Of a stretch of 64,000 bases of DNA, positions 12,757 to 24,392 are shown piece after piece. Location of the stretch: NCBI RefSeq assembly GCF_963678635.1, contig NC_087065.1, positions 76,361,786 through 76,425,785 of the forward strand. The letters are read 5' to 3'. Within the stretch, counting starts at the first letter, position 1. Each line of letters opens with the position of its first letter. The notes beneath the pieces were generated by a model that saw only the letters and a list, made by a program, of their open reading frames with translations, searched no databases and was not told the origin of the DNA. Source of the DNA: Symsagittifera roscoffensis (taxonomy: Eukaryota; Xenacoelomorpha; Acoela; Convolutidae). The position numbers and the translations under genes were made by a program.

Positions 12757-13192
12757 CTAAAAAGGTTTTAGTTTTAACCAAAAGTGTATTTTATTTCTTA
12801 CAATTTTCACTAGTAAAAATTTTTTATTTAAATTTAACAGGAGATTAAGGATCTAGTTGGATCTTTGGCATTTCTAGATCATTACAAAGCTAGACAGCTC
12901 AACGTTGAACGTACAAAAGTCTCACAGTCCGTTTTAACAACTTGCAACCTTATCCCAACTTTCAACCTTTTGGGATTTCAAACCAGATCCCAAAAAGGTT
13001 TCAGTTTCAACCAAAAATGTAATTTATTTCTTACAAGTTTCACTAGTAACAATTTTTCATTTAAATTTAACAGGAGATTAAGGATCTAGTTGGATCTTTG
13101 GCATTTCTGGATCATTACAAAGCTAGACATCTTAACGTTGAACGTACGAAAGTCTCAGAGTCCATTTTATCAACTTTCAACCTTATCTTCAA
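12757..13192 (+). repeat. Tandem duplication of an exon-like segment (two units of about 236 bp)
   Basis: Units start near 12757 and 12993 and are about 90% identical. Each has a T-rich tract, TTTAACAG, then an open frame beginning EIKDLVGSLAFLDHYKAR; of the three frames only this one is open in both copies. The second copy ends in TAA overlapping AATAAA (about 13198), as a terminal exon would. I found no convincing upstream exon. A broken third copy is at 16.7 kb, so the piece could equally be part of a repeat. The encoded protein is not recognised. Confidence 0.45.
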
Positions 13193-13239
13193 CAAACAAT
13201 AAACACTTTAAAATTTCCTACAACTCGTTTTAAAAAGAA

Positions 13240-13750
13240 TAAGGGAGTCGGTCATATGATCAGCAGGCTTCGATCTGGCTAAAAGAAAAAATTAAAGAAC
13301 TTGAAAATAACCTTTACTGCTGCCTTGCCGCAGTAACTTAAATCTGCAGAAAAAAAGATCAGCGAACTAATATTGCAAGAAAATGAGAAATTCTGGCTTG
13401 AGACTAAACTAGCGGGATTGGGCCTATCATATTACCACGCTGAGCAGTTGCATTCTTCCTGATAAAAATCTAGAAGAACACTTCAGGGGCGCTCTGCACA
13501 AGATAAGTTATACTTAAAGAAATTTTTTTTCAGTGAGCTGGTTCAACGATCCACACGATTGTTCAAACTGATAAATTCATCGAAATACGTAATTACTTAA
13601 TATCCAGATCGCTCACAAGAATTGTTTTTGAAATGCTTAAAAACTTGTAATTCAACAAAAGTTTTCGCTCGTTTTCGCTCAATTTCATCTTCAGATTTTA
13701 AAACTATATACAATTAATTACAAATGATCAGAGGTCTTAGTTAGTTAGTT
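13240..13750 (+). repeat. Dispersed repeat B, copy 1
   Basis: This is collinear with 16930-17410. Shared landmarks in order are GTCGGTCAT...TCAGCAG...GATCTGG, TTCTGGCTTGAGA, CGATTGTTCAAAC, ATTCAACAAA and TTTTCAGATTTTAAAA. It continues directly from the duplicated exon-like segment, so segment plus repeat B probably form one unit. Confidence 0.5.
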
Positions 13751-14569
13751 GTTTCTGATCAGTAGGCCCACACCTTTAAGGATCAGCTCTTTGCTTTTGT
13801 TTCCTTTCCTTAGTAGATGTCATTTGTTTTGAATTGGAATCTTGCCAAAGTTTAACTAGTCTTGTTTTGAAGCTTTCCATCAAAATGGCCGCGAAAACTG
13901 TCTCGGGCAGAGTACTCCCTTTGTTTATTGCGCCCGTCGGAAAAAGTTCTACTCATTTCAAGGATTGGCTTCTTCGGAATTAGGTTCATGTTATTACTTT
14001 TCGTCTCTCGGTTTATCTCAAATAAGTTTCCACCTGCCTCGTTGTCATATCTTCCCGTAAAATCTTCAAAGTTTTGATCATCTGACACCTCTTTGTTCTA
14101 TATCGTAGTGTAGGGAGTTTTAGAGTTCTTTACCGCTGCTCGTAATTTCCCTCGAGCTTACAAGTCGTGTCGCCCTTCTTTGTACGTTTTCCGTTTTCAA
14201 GCATGAATTGTTTCTTTGAGTTAGGGTACCAAATTGATTGGCGTTTTCCACATGACGTCATACCATCAACATGTATAGATTTTTGAACGCAAGTTGTATT
14301 AAGCTTTTTATAACAGAGAGTATGGAGTTTGTCTTTCCAGTTTTCGAAATTAATTGTTTCTCAATTTTTAGTGTAGTATCGCCTGGAAGTACATACCGAC
14401 GCAAAATAAAGCTTGGTTCTAAAACGACCTGCTAGCGCCTAAACAGAGCTTTACAAGCTTTTAAACGTTTCAACCATAGCCAGTTCAATGTGTGGTTTTC
14501 GCAACATCCGTTCGACAAAATCATTAATATTTGAAGGCTATCGGCCGAACCGTTCATTTTAACTTAGTT

Positions 14570-15110
14570 ACATGTAAGAATATTGATCTCATGGCTGGGT
14601 CTCAGTACTCCCAGACCACGAGGTCACTCTTAAATCAGGGCCACTGCGTTGTTATTATTTAACTATTGTTTTTGTTCAGTAGTTAAAAAATATCATATCC
14701 ATCGGAGATCGATCGACCCTTTCCCTCAACTCCTAGCTTCTCGTTATCTGAAAATGAATCCGATAATAATTTAAAATCAATTCAGGCCACTCCGGGAAGG
14801 TACAAGTTGTTAAAATTAATGTTCACAGTTTTTTCCGGTAGCCCTCCGGGTTTTTGATTTCGCGTGAAGAAGCGTCTTCTTCACATTTGGGAAGGGTTAG
14901 CAATTTTTCTCGTTAGCCCTCCTGATTCGCGGGATTCGTTCTGTATCATTTAAAGCTGCACAATTGCTGCAATATGGAGCGTCTTCTCCTTGAATACTCA
15001 TATTTCCGATTTCAATCGTTCTCTATAAATGTCTTGCGTTTGCCGTCTGCTTCTGATCAGCGATAATCGTTATTCTGACTTTCGTTTTTTCAGTGGTTTG
15101 CGAAAGCAAA
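14570..15110 (-). repeat. 5' LTR of the gypsy element (diverged)
   Basis: Partner of 1960-2470. It contains the shared GGCTGGGTCTCAGTACTCCC block and AGCCCTCC motifs like those in the other LTR. A third related fragment lies at about 20700-20800. Confidence 0.6.
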
Positions 15111-15289
15111 AATAGTTACGTGTCAATCACGAACAAATCGAAAATTTTAAAAATCACGTAAATTCAGACTGACCTTTCGCATTTCGCTCGTTTTAGTAAA
15201 TCAGACCGTTAACCGTCAAAAACAACACATCGTACGGCCAAGCTACCCGGACCAAGACTCGTTAGTGACATGCCTCTTTGGGTCATTCT

Positions 15290-16065
15290 GGTCGAATGAC
15301 AAATGATTTCTCGTCTATCATCACTCCAAGATCTTTCTCAGACGTTACTGATTTCAATACTCCATTTCTACATTTTTAAGATCGTAGTTGTGTAGTTTTT
15401 TGTCGTTAAGGTGAGTTTAACACATTTGTCAACCTCAAATTTCAAAAGACTTTTTTTTTACTAACAGTTGAGTATGCATAAATCCAGTGTACTAACTCGA
15501 CGTCAATTGCTGACCTAATTTCTCTGAAGAGTTTGGTGTCATCTGAAAAGAGAAGGATATTCAAATTAATGCATTGGGACAATGATTATATGTAATTCTG
15601 GAATAGAACTGGTCCCAGTACTGTCCCTGAGGCATTCCGCTTTTTACTGGCTTACAGGTCGACTTTGCTTGGTTTAAAATCACTGGTTGTCTTCTCGAAA
15701 AGAGAAAACCCGTTGTCCAAGTGAGCGTTTTCCTGTAAATTGCATAAAATTGTAGTGAAATTAGTAGTATTCGGTGGGGCACCGTGTCATACGCTTACTG
15801 GAAGTCAAGATATGATGTCTGTTTCCTTTAGTTTAATTAATGATTCATTCTTTCATAGAATTTAGTGGTTGCAATTGAGTTGATCTCTCGGTTAAGAATA
15901 CATATTGCTCGGTGCAAAAAAAATGTTTTCGGTCAAGTAGTTTAATAGTTCCGTTCGAATGAAAATTTCCATTACTTTACAGCAAATAGCTGATAGGCTT
16001 ACCGGCTGGTAGTTGCTTGGGTTTTTTTAAGGACCAATTATGTAGATCACCAGTCTGTCGCTAAA
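15290..16065 (-). pseudogene. Non-LTR (LINE-type) reverse transcriptase fragment
   Basis: The minus strand reads NPSNYQPVSLSAICCKVMEI near 16020, the N-P-x-N-Y-R-P-V-S-L motif of Jockey/CR1-like reverse transcriptases. It is followed by AYDTVPHRILL near 15790 (motif A), SGMPQG near 15640 (motif B) and FSDDTKLFREI near 15550 (catalytic box, here SDD). Frames change several times. Only the polymerase core is visible; no endonuclease or 3' end was found. Confidence 0.8.
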
Positions 16066-16699
16066 ATGCCAGTGTTCACAGAATTCGTGATCACTCCTAA
16101 AGAGACACCCTCAATTTCAATTCTAATTTCGTACAGAACTCTCGGGAATAATTCATATGCACCGGCCGATTTTGAGGTGTCAAAATACTCTAAATCACAG
16201 AGCATTTCACCTTTTTCCAGCCTATCCTAAAAGTCCCTTGCTTGTTTTCCATTCAAAATTTCAAAAAATTACCAATAAAAACATCGCATGTTTTCCGAAA
16301 CCATTTTTGATCATTACTTTGAAACTGATTCAAAAATTTTTGAGAGTTTTTAATTTTCTCTAAAACTTACTTTTTCTGAAGCGCCTGTAATGTAACTTTT
16401 TTAGGTTTGATAACTGCATAGTCTGTCATGACATTGACATATTGACATAGCTCTAAAACACAAGGCTCAGCACAATGGTAATAAGAATATCGTAAAAATC
16501 CGACAAACCTGAAATTTTCTATTCAGTTTGATATCACAAGACCATGGAAATTGCGAATTCAAAACAAAAATTTCTAGTGCTGGATCTTCTTCTGTGCCGG
16601 TCATTTCAGAAAAAAGACTGAACTGATTGAACAGTAAGGTCATAACAGTTAACCTTAGCATAGATTGTCGCTTTGATTTGAAAGATAAGTTTTTTGTTA

Positions 16700-17410
16700 T
16701 TTCTTGCAAGTTTGAAAGGTAAGCAATTTGACTTTTAAATTTAACAACAAAATGAAGATTCAATCGGGTTTTTCAAAAAACAAATAGAAAATTTAAAAAA
16801 ACGGTGTTTCTAAACCATTGCAAAATTATACCGCTTAATTTTGAGAGATGGAAAGTCGCATTCAATTTAACATCGTACAATTTTATCTTCAAAAAAAATA
16901 ACCAACTACTTTTTTCTTAATGTCTGTAATGCCAAAGCAGTCGGTCATTTATCAGCAGTTTTTGATCTGGTTGAAGAATTTTAAAACATGGAACTTATCC
17001 TTTGCTGCTGTTTTGTTTCATAAACTGATACCTGAAATCAAAAGTTCTGGCTTGAGATCAAATGCTAGCAGCAATTGGCCTTAAAAAAAACTTTGGGCAG
17101 TTTGCTTGTTTTTGATGAAATTACAATTCCAGTACAATCTGTGCGAGAAATATTTTGATAAAAACATAAAGCATCTAAAATGGCAATGTTTTTCAGTAAA
17201 TAGGCCCAACGGTCCCAACGATTGTTCAAACAGAGAGACTATTTGAAAAACGCAATAATCTTTCGTCTAGATTGATCACTAATTGAGTTTTAAGAATGAC
17301 TTTTCACTGTAATTTCAACAAAGGCTTTTGCTCATGTTCGTGCATTTTCAGTTTTTAAAATCTATATCCATTCGTACAACACAATTCGAGATCATAAAAT
17401 TAGTGAGAGA
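16700..17410 (+). repeat. Decayed third copy of the exon-like segment plus repeat B
   Basis: TTTAAATTTAACA at 16733 matches the tract before the duplicated exons at 12.8-13.1 kb. After it come GTGTTTCTAAACCATTGCAAAATTATAC against GCATTTCTGGATCATTACAAAGCTAGAC, then repeat B. The splice-like CAG and the reading frame are destroyed here. Confidence 0.5.
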
Positions 17411-20160
17411 TCATACACGACTTTACGCGGACATTTTTCCAATAAACCCAACAAGACATCGCAGTTATTACAAAGTTTTTATAGCAATAAGTAACCATGT
17501 AACCGTTTTGTAATTTAAAACATTTTGAGAGTTGTAATTGTTTCTAGCTCTCACCTTTTAGATTTTTGTTAGTTTCAAATTTTAATATTTGCTCTAAAAT
17601 TTTTTCAAATAATTTTTTGGCCGAATTTGAAACACTGGAACTTTAGTATTCAAGTAATATACCCTACTTCTGAATTCGTTTTGCAAATTGATTGTTCTCC
17701 TCTTTTTCCTGATATTTAGGGCCTGTAATGAAACTAACTTAAGGTTATTTGCCGCCAGGTCGATTAACTGAATTGAACTCCAATTTACCACTATCACTAA
17801 CTGAAATACACCTGACTTATCTTTTAACCAACATAAATGGCTTTTCACACAACTTTGGATTTCAGTTTACTGTAAAAGGAGGATTTTAAAAAGGGCTTAC
17901 AAGCTTTTATTTTCTGCGTCGAAATTATCTCCTGAGCATTGGTGATATCTTGACCTTTTTTGCAAATGACTGGCTGTAAATCCGCCAATTTTAAGCAATG
18001 AAGATGGCAGACAAACCGCTATTATAATCACATGGGTTCCTTGATAAACGGTTTTTAAGGTTTTTTTCTAACACTGGATCAAAATTTTTCCTGTAAAAAT
18101 ACTGCTGAAAATGCGTTGAACAAGCTTTTCAACCACCGTTTTTCTGTACTGAGGAAAAAAAAATTTCCAAAGCTTACTATGGTGCCCGTATTTGTTGGTT
18201 TCTGATACCTTCCAGATTATGTTTTACTATTTGTATCAATATTCAGTAATATTTCCTAAAACCGAAAACGCCAGCTTTCTGTTTGAGTTCGACGTCTATT
18301 TTGTCTACTTATAATTAGAATGTAGTGTGTTTGCGGCCGCAATTTTTTTTCAGGGTTACCCTCACAATTCTCCCATCATAAAGGTAACAAAAAAATCAAC
18401 TTGCTGAACAGACTTTTCTTTGTACATTTTCGCGATCCAGTTTTCGCCTGAACAGACGGTTTCATCATCGCGATTCAGTTTCAGATGGCTTGACTTATGT
18501 TTCGGTACTCATCATTTAATATATCAGCACTTTACATATACAAGCTCGATATCTGCTCAAACACTTTTCACATTCTAGACTATTTCACCTGCACACGATC
18601 CTCTTATAACACTCGAGATAGATTTCGTCAAAATGTCCTTATCGTGCATGAAAACTTGAAGAGTATCCCTCATTAATTAGTTTCAAAGTGCTTCAGTCAT
18701 ATGTTTGCCAATTTTATGGCAATAAAGCCCCCATTGCTAAATCATCCTTCTGAACTTATCAAGTCTTGTTTCACTTGAAATAGACTGGAGTAACTGACTT
18801 GTTGAGCAGTCTCTTCATACTTCCCTATCAGCTAACACTGGTAATTTTCTTTCATACGGCTTTCAGATGCTTCAGCTAAAATATCCTATAGAATTGCTAA
18901 AATGCTATAGAATTGCTAAAATCACCACAAAAGATGACCCTATTGCTACAATATTCATCTGATTGCACCACTTCTCCTTTTTTGAGATAGACTTGATTAA
19001 CTGCTTTATTCAATAGTCTCTTCGAGGTTTTCCTAACAATTTATGGTGGTTTATCTTACTCATAAAGCTTTTTAACTGCTGTATTGAGCCTTCTGTTTTC
19101 GACCCTTTGCTCTATGTAATTTAATTTTTTTCTCGTAGCCAGCAACTAATAATAGATGTTTTTTCTTCTATCATCATGACGATCGGATAATTTGCTTCTT
19201 TTGTTCGCTAAAGTGGTCTAAGCCTATGAAACCTGATAGCTTGTTCTCCTGAGCATCCTTTCTCATTACACAAAAACCAACGACCTTATAATATGGTACC
19301 GCAACTAATCCATTACTCTTCAGATATTTTCTTGTTTTCTCGAAGCCCGTCAGATTGTGTTTGTTTTAGCCTTTCAGTACAGCTTTTGCCACTGCCTCAA
19401 TCTCGCAGTGAGCCTCCCCAGAGAGTTTCGGGTTTTTTGGATCCGATTACAAGATATCAACCTCGGCGAGAAAATGAGTGTCATTAAATTTAACCCTGAT
19501 CAGATGTTTTCGCCCTAAAGACAACACAATATTACCAATGTGGTAAGGCAATATCAACCAGAACTTTTGCCAATCCCTCACTTTGCTTTGCTAGACGTCC
19601 ATCTCACATTGTAGATAGTTTTATAAAATTGTTTTGATGGGTTTATTTACCTGTTGTTTTTTGTCGCATGTGACTTGGGTTTGGGATTACTGAAGTCTGG
19701 AGCTTGTCATCTAACGCACTTTACTACCTCTCTTGCTCTTTCTAGGTTACCATCGACATTTTTTTTATTTTTACTAGCACTGTTAATCTCCGATATTGGC
19801 TGTTTTATCTGAAAACTATTGGTAGATTGGTCCGAGAAACTCCGGAACCTATACAAAGTATCTTGTCATCCTCTGGACAGACTCTCGAAAATCAGAAGTT
19901 GACATGATGGCTGTTGATAAATGTAACATAGGTGGATAAAAAATCCTTTATTTTCAAATAAATTTCTTTTTTCAAAATCCAAATCACTGTTTCGCTGGTC
20001 ACGAGGAAAAAACTTTACGTGACACAGAACAACACAAATAATTCTCACTCATACTCATCCTCTCCGTTAAAACCTTTTCATCAGTGCCCCTATCAGTTTG
20101 CTCGCCTCTGTTCATCGGTCTTCTTTTGTCCGCCTTTTTTCTTGTATCTATTTGGGATTT
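17411..20160. other. No gene recognised
   Basis: AT-rich sequence with short frames only. A small direct repeat, CTATAGAATTGCTAAAAT, lies near 18885-18920. A plus frame at 19293-19487 has no domain or splice support. Confidence 0.5.
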
Positions 20161-20162
20161 GT

Positions 20163-20528
20163 TTACCGTGTTTGAGCGAAGCTTCGACAAGAAGCTGGCA
20201 GTTTGGCTTGATACTCGAATGCAATCCGCAATAACTTTACTTCGCTCTGATTGTCATAGAATATTGCTTGATACCCGTTTACCAGCTCATGCTCCGTTCT
20301 TTTCTTCCTCTTTAATATCGGAAACCTCGTAGTATGTATGACAAGATACCCGAGCTGCACACCTGGTTCCTGATATTTGGTGTACCGATCCTCTGACAGT
20401 ATACATCTGAGCTGATTGTTATCAATATCTTCAAGTTGTTTTTTCAACTCCTCTGCAGTTCGACCTCTGCAGTTGATTGTGCGGTGGCTGTGGATAGTGT
20501 TTTTGATGACGTCGTACCACACCACCAC
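20163..20528 (-). pseudogene. Gag-like ORF fragment next to an LTR fragment
   Basis: A 121-codon open frame contains SHRTINCRGRTAEELKKQLE, a charged helical pattern seen in some Gag leaders. It has no defining domain. It lies just downstream, in minus orientation, of the LTR-like fragment at about 20700-20800, where an LTR element would begin its coding region. The C-terminal third looks unrelated. Confidence 0.3.
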
Positions 20529-20699
20529 TTGATGTTTTTTGCTCGAGGTGCCACTCTGAGAAGATTTTTGATTTTTTTTCTGAGGGGTTCTTGGTGTTAA
20601 AGTTCTAAGAGAGTCCAGGAATATCCCATATATTGGACAAAAAATTTTCTCTCTCCGGGTAGACGGATTTTTTACGTCTGCAAGCTACGGTCGAACGAT

Positions 20700-20800
20700 A
20701 CAAATGAGTTTTTAGAAATAAAGTAAAAAGAACTCTTAGCTGTGTCTCAGTATCCCCCTACCACGAGTTCAAGTCTCAAAACATGGCTATTACGTAAATT
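20700..20800 (-). repeat. Third LTR fragment related to the gypsy LTRs
   Basis: AGCTGTGTCTCAGTATCCCC and CCACGAG followed by CAAGTCTC match GGCTGGGTCTCAGTACTCCC and CCACGAGGTCACTC at 14595-14630. Only about 100 bp is recognisable. Confidence 0.45.
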
Positions 20801-20844
20801 TTGTTTCGGCTATTTTCAATGATAATGATCAAATATTATAATAT

Positions 20845-21280
20845 TTGTGCTTGGAGGTTTTGTTTCTATAGACAATTACAAATTCAAGAATCGTTAGCCT
20901 GAGCTCGATATTAAAAAAAATCACCTGTGATCATTTTTTGTGAAATTATGATGATTTATAGACATTCCAATTGGTCATTTTGGGACAATTAACGCGCACT
21001 ATATATCGTTTTAAACACGCGTGAGCGGAGTTTTGATCGCCCTTAAAAGTTGTGTCCGATTGAAATGAGCCGGGCTGTTTGGTCTACTTACTAGTTTGTT
21101 ATAGGCTAAATAGATCCTTTTGGACTCAATTAGTGTTTGGGTGGAAAAATTTCTAACTAATTTCATTTTTTTTTTCATTTTTTACTGAATATTATCAATT
21201 TTCTAAATACTGAACACTACGCCATTTGCATTGAATTGCAGTCAAACAATCAGGGCTTTGCCTTGATACGATCAGTCTTG
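20845..21280 (-). repeat. Repeat family A, decayed reverse copy
   Basis: Reverse-oriented family landmarks are present: ATATTTGTGCT, TCACCTGTGATCATTTTT, GGGACAATTAACGCGC, CAGGGCTTTGCCTTGATACG and CAGTCTTG at the end. It is the most diverged copy in the window. Confidence 0.6.
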
Positions 21281-22590
21281 TTCTTTTTCTATCTGCTTTT
21301 GTTTGAAATAGACATGCCATATCAATCGCAGATAAAAGTTGACACTTTACTAACTCCTGGATCCTCATATTCTCTAAATGAAGCTAGATGTTAGCTATAT
21401 TAAATGCAGTACAAATCTGGAGAGCTAAAAAACAAAATGATACAGGTAATGAGTTCGACGACAGACCCTTCTTGTTTTCTGGTCTTCAATGGAAAAGTGG
21501 CTTCTATATTAACAAGAAAAAATCTTCCCAATTCATGAAAAAGTATAAAAACGTTTGTATCTCCACAATATCTCGTTACGTTCCGAAGGCGCACAATTGT
21601 TTGATTGATGATTTGAATTATTGTCCTAATGCTTTTTGTTCTTTTTTTACAAAAAATTTCATTTTTCTGTTTTTCGCGGTTTTTTAATGATTGCAAAACA
21701 ATCAATTAAACTTCCCATGATCCCGAGATAATCCGGTCGAAGTCACCATTGAACTATCACTTCCAGAGAACACTACAGCAAGATTCTCCAGTTCCAACAA
21801 ACAGACATAAAAGATCGTATGAAAAAAAAAATTTTATCTACAGAAAGTTCCGGCTTGCTATAATTGGCATCATGATACGTTAACATTGCCTCACTCAATG
21901 TATCACAGAACGCCACTTTGCCCAAATATTATTTATTTTTTTGACTTTGCGCCAAATTTTGTTTAAAATTTAAGTTTGTTTAGGAAGGCTGATGCGTCGT
22001 ACAGTTCCTTCGAACCGATAAGTTATTTTAGTTCATTGTTGGTTGCCGAGATTTCCACCAGATTTAACCCTGTCACAATTTGAACTTTCACCCCCTGTGG
22101 ATGATAACAAACATTCGGGATTGAATAAAGAAATTTACAGACAACCGAATGTTTTGAATAAACAAGTAAACATAATTTCTAATAACATATAGTATCGCCA
22201 CGACAAGGCTTACGCGTGGTCCCAAATGAAAAATATTTCCAAGTTGTTCGGGAGCAATGGTAAAACCTTTACCACTGAAACAGAATCTAGAAAACAATCA
22301 AATCATACATAGAACAGAACCGAACATTGAAGAACAACTGCAATTGATGCTCTGTCAAACTCATCTAAATACTGCTGATCTACAAATAAAACAACTGACC
22401 CTCTCAAAGAAATAGTGATATGAATTGAGAAAAACTTACATTGACCCTCTGAAAATGATCTTTAGCAATAGAATGAGACCTATTTCAATAAAATTGAAAG
22501 TTAGTAAATGATAGATCAGAATAAAGTTTCAAAAACCTAGAAATGATCTTCAAATTTCCGACTATAAATTAAAATAAGACAAAATTTCAA
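21281..22590. other. No gene recognised
   Basis: Overlapping frames of about 100 codons at 21388-21705 exist on both strands but show no domain, splice context or compositional support. The rest is AT-rich. Confidence 0.45.
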
Positions 22591-23133
22591 CAAGACTGCT
22601 CGTATCAGGGCGAAGCCCTGAATGTTCCGACTGCCTTTTAAGGTTTATGGAGCAGCAGTAATAACATAAAAAAATTAAATGAAATAAAATAAAATGAAAT
22701 TTTTTTTCTAAAATTTGAAATTTTTAAATGAAAATCATCACCCCACACGCCATATAAAGTACAAAAAGAGAGATTTTGTTCCTTGTAACAAATTAATTAT
22801 GGCAAATATGCTTCTTTCAACTAATTTGGAACGATTTATAAGAATTATTAAATCTCCGCTTACGCGTTAATAGCTCGAATTATATCGCGCGTTAATTGTC
22901 CCAAATTGCTCAAAATGGCCAAAATGGCAATCTTTAAACCCTCATAACTTTACGAAAAATGATCACAGGTGAAATATCTTTTCAAATTTAAGCTCAGGAC
23001 AACAATACCTTTTGAATGATATAAAAAAGTTCCGTCAAGAATGGCTAGTTAAAAAGTCGAAATTTGTCTGTAGAAAAAAAACCCACCCCGACACAAATAT
23101 TCTGTTACTTTCGTATCGAAAGTCGGAACAACA
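22591..23133 (+). repeat. Repeat family A, full-length copy
   Basis: Starts CAAGACTGCTCGTATCAGGG with the short hairpin AGGGCGAAGCCCT, then GTTCCGACTGCC, CACGCCATATAAAGTAC, ACGCGTTAATAGC, CGCGCGTTAATTG, AAAATGATCACAGGTGAAAT, and ends TTTCGTATCGAAAGTCGGAAC. No coding capacity. It is paired with an inverted copy 0.7 kb away. Confidence 0.8.
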
Positions 23134-23845
23134 AGAGATCACAAAATTATTTTGTACTGTTCACAACACTCAAAAATAAATTTGACACTTAGTCAATTTT
23201 GTCTTTAGAAGTTTTAGTTTTCTTTTTCGGAAACAGAAAACGGTCAAAAATTCCATATTCTTTGTACTTATAAGACAAATCGACCCTCCCAGAGATTTAT
23301 CTAAAACAATCCGCTAAATTTACATAACCCTACTGCAAACGGTCTTCAATAATATAATAGGAGGTATTTCACTATTATTAAAAGTAAGAAGAATAATATA
23401 AATCTCAAAAAATCTGAGGTCCTAACTCCAAATTTCTTGATAACAATTCAAACAAGATGCGTTGTCAGTTTTTGTCGATTTAGCTATCTGTAGCTTCTGT
23501 GTGTCATCCATAATGTATCGGAATTATAAATCAATTTTTTGGAAGAAAAATGAAAGTAGATGGCAATTGGAAAGAATGTTAAACTCAACTTTTATTTGTA
23601 TTGTTTCATATCGAAGTCACTCAAGACCCCTACTGGTAGTATTAGTCATTTTTTAACCATGACATTGACCAAATAACTTGTTATTAAATGCTATCTAAAA
23701 TGGTTCTTGAAAGCAATTTTTTCTTCGCTTATTTTAATTGTTTAGTTTATACCTCATTATTACATCCTGTAGAAACAGACGCTTAGCGGAATCTACAATC
23801 CTGTTGTCTGTCTTCTCCAAGTCTCAGATTTTCAAGCTGATTTTA
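23134..23845. other. Spacer between inverted family A copies; no gene seen
   Basis: A plus frame at 23462-23656 is unsupported. The interval is the loop of a long inverted repeat formed by the flanking copies. Confidence 0.5.
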
Positions 23846-24392
23846 TTGTTCCGACTTTCGATACGAAAGTAACGGAATATTTGTGCTCGGGTGGGTTTTT
23901 TTTCTACAGACAAATTTCGACTTTTTAACTAGCCAATTTTGACGGATTTTTTTATATCATTCGAAAGCTATTGTTGTCCTGAGCTTCAATTTGAAAAGAT
24001 ATTTCACCTGTGATCATTTTTCGTAAAGTTACGGGGGTTTAAAGATTGCCATTTTGGCCATTTTGACCAATTTGGGACAATTAACGCGCGATATAGTTCG
24101 CGCTATTAACGCGTAAGCGGAGAGTTAATCCGTCTTAGAAATCGTTCCAAATTGGTTGAACGAAGCTTATTTGCCATAACTAAATTGTTACAAGTAGCAA
24201 AATCTATTGTTTTGTACTTTATATGGCGTGTGGGTGGATGATTCTCATAGAAAACTTTTCAAATTTTAGATAAATTTTTCATTTTATTTTTTTTTCATTC
24301 AATTTTTTTATGTTGTTTATGTTATTACTGCTCCATAAACGTTAAAAAGCAGTCGGAACTTTCAGGGCTTAGCACTGATACGGGCAGTCTTG
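23846..24392 (-). repeat. Repeat family A, inverted full-length copy
   Basis: Begins GTTCCGACTTTCGATACGAA and ends with the degenerate hairpin CAGGGCTTAGCACTGATACG and CAGTCTTG. It has the same internal landmarks as 22591-23133 in reverse order. Confidence 0.8.

Larger units (their letters stand above)
1960..15110 (-). mobile_element. Decayed Ty3/gypsy LTR retrotransposon, whole outline
   Basis: Read on the minus strand the order is LTR (about 15.1-14.6 kb), gag (12.1-11.1 kb), reverse transcriptase (10.3-9.1 kb), RNase H (9.06-8.6 kb), integrase (8.2-7.8 kb), an uncertain downstream region, and a second LTR (about 2.5-1.96 kb). This is the Ty3/gypsy order, with integrase after RNase H. All domains are broken by stops and frameshifts and the two LTRs are clearly diverged, so the copy is old and inactive. 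Ends are approximate. About 13 kb is longer than usual, and later insertions and duplications (2.6-3.3 kb, 12.7-13.8 kb) help explain this. Confidence 0.75.

Noticed and set aside
21388-21705. Overlapping 99- and 101-codon frames on opposite strands
   Set aside because: No domain, splice or compositional support; AT-rich chance frames that mirror each other.
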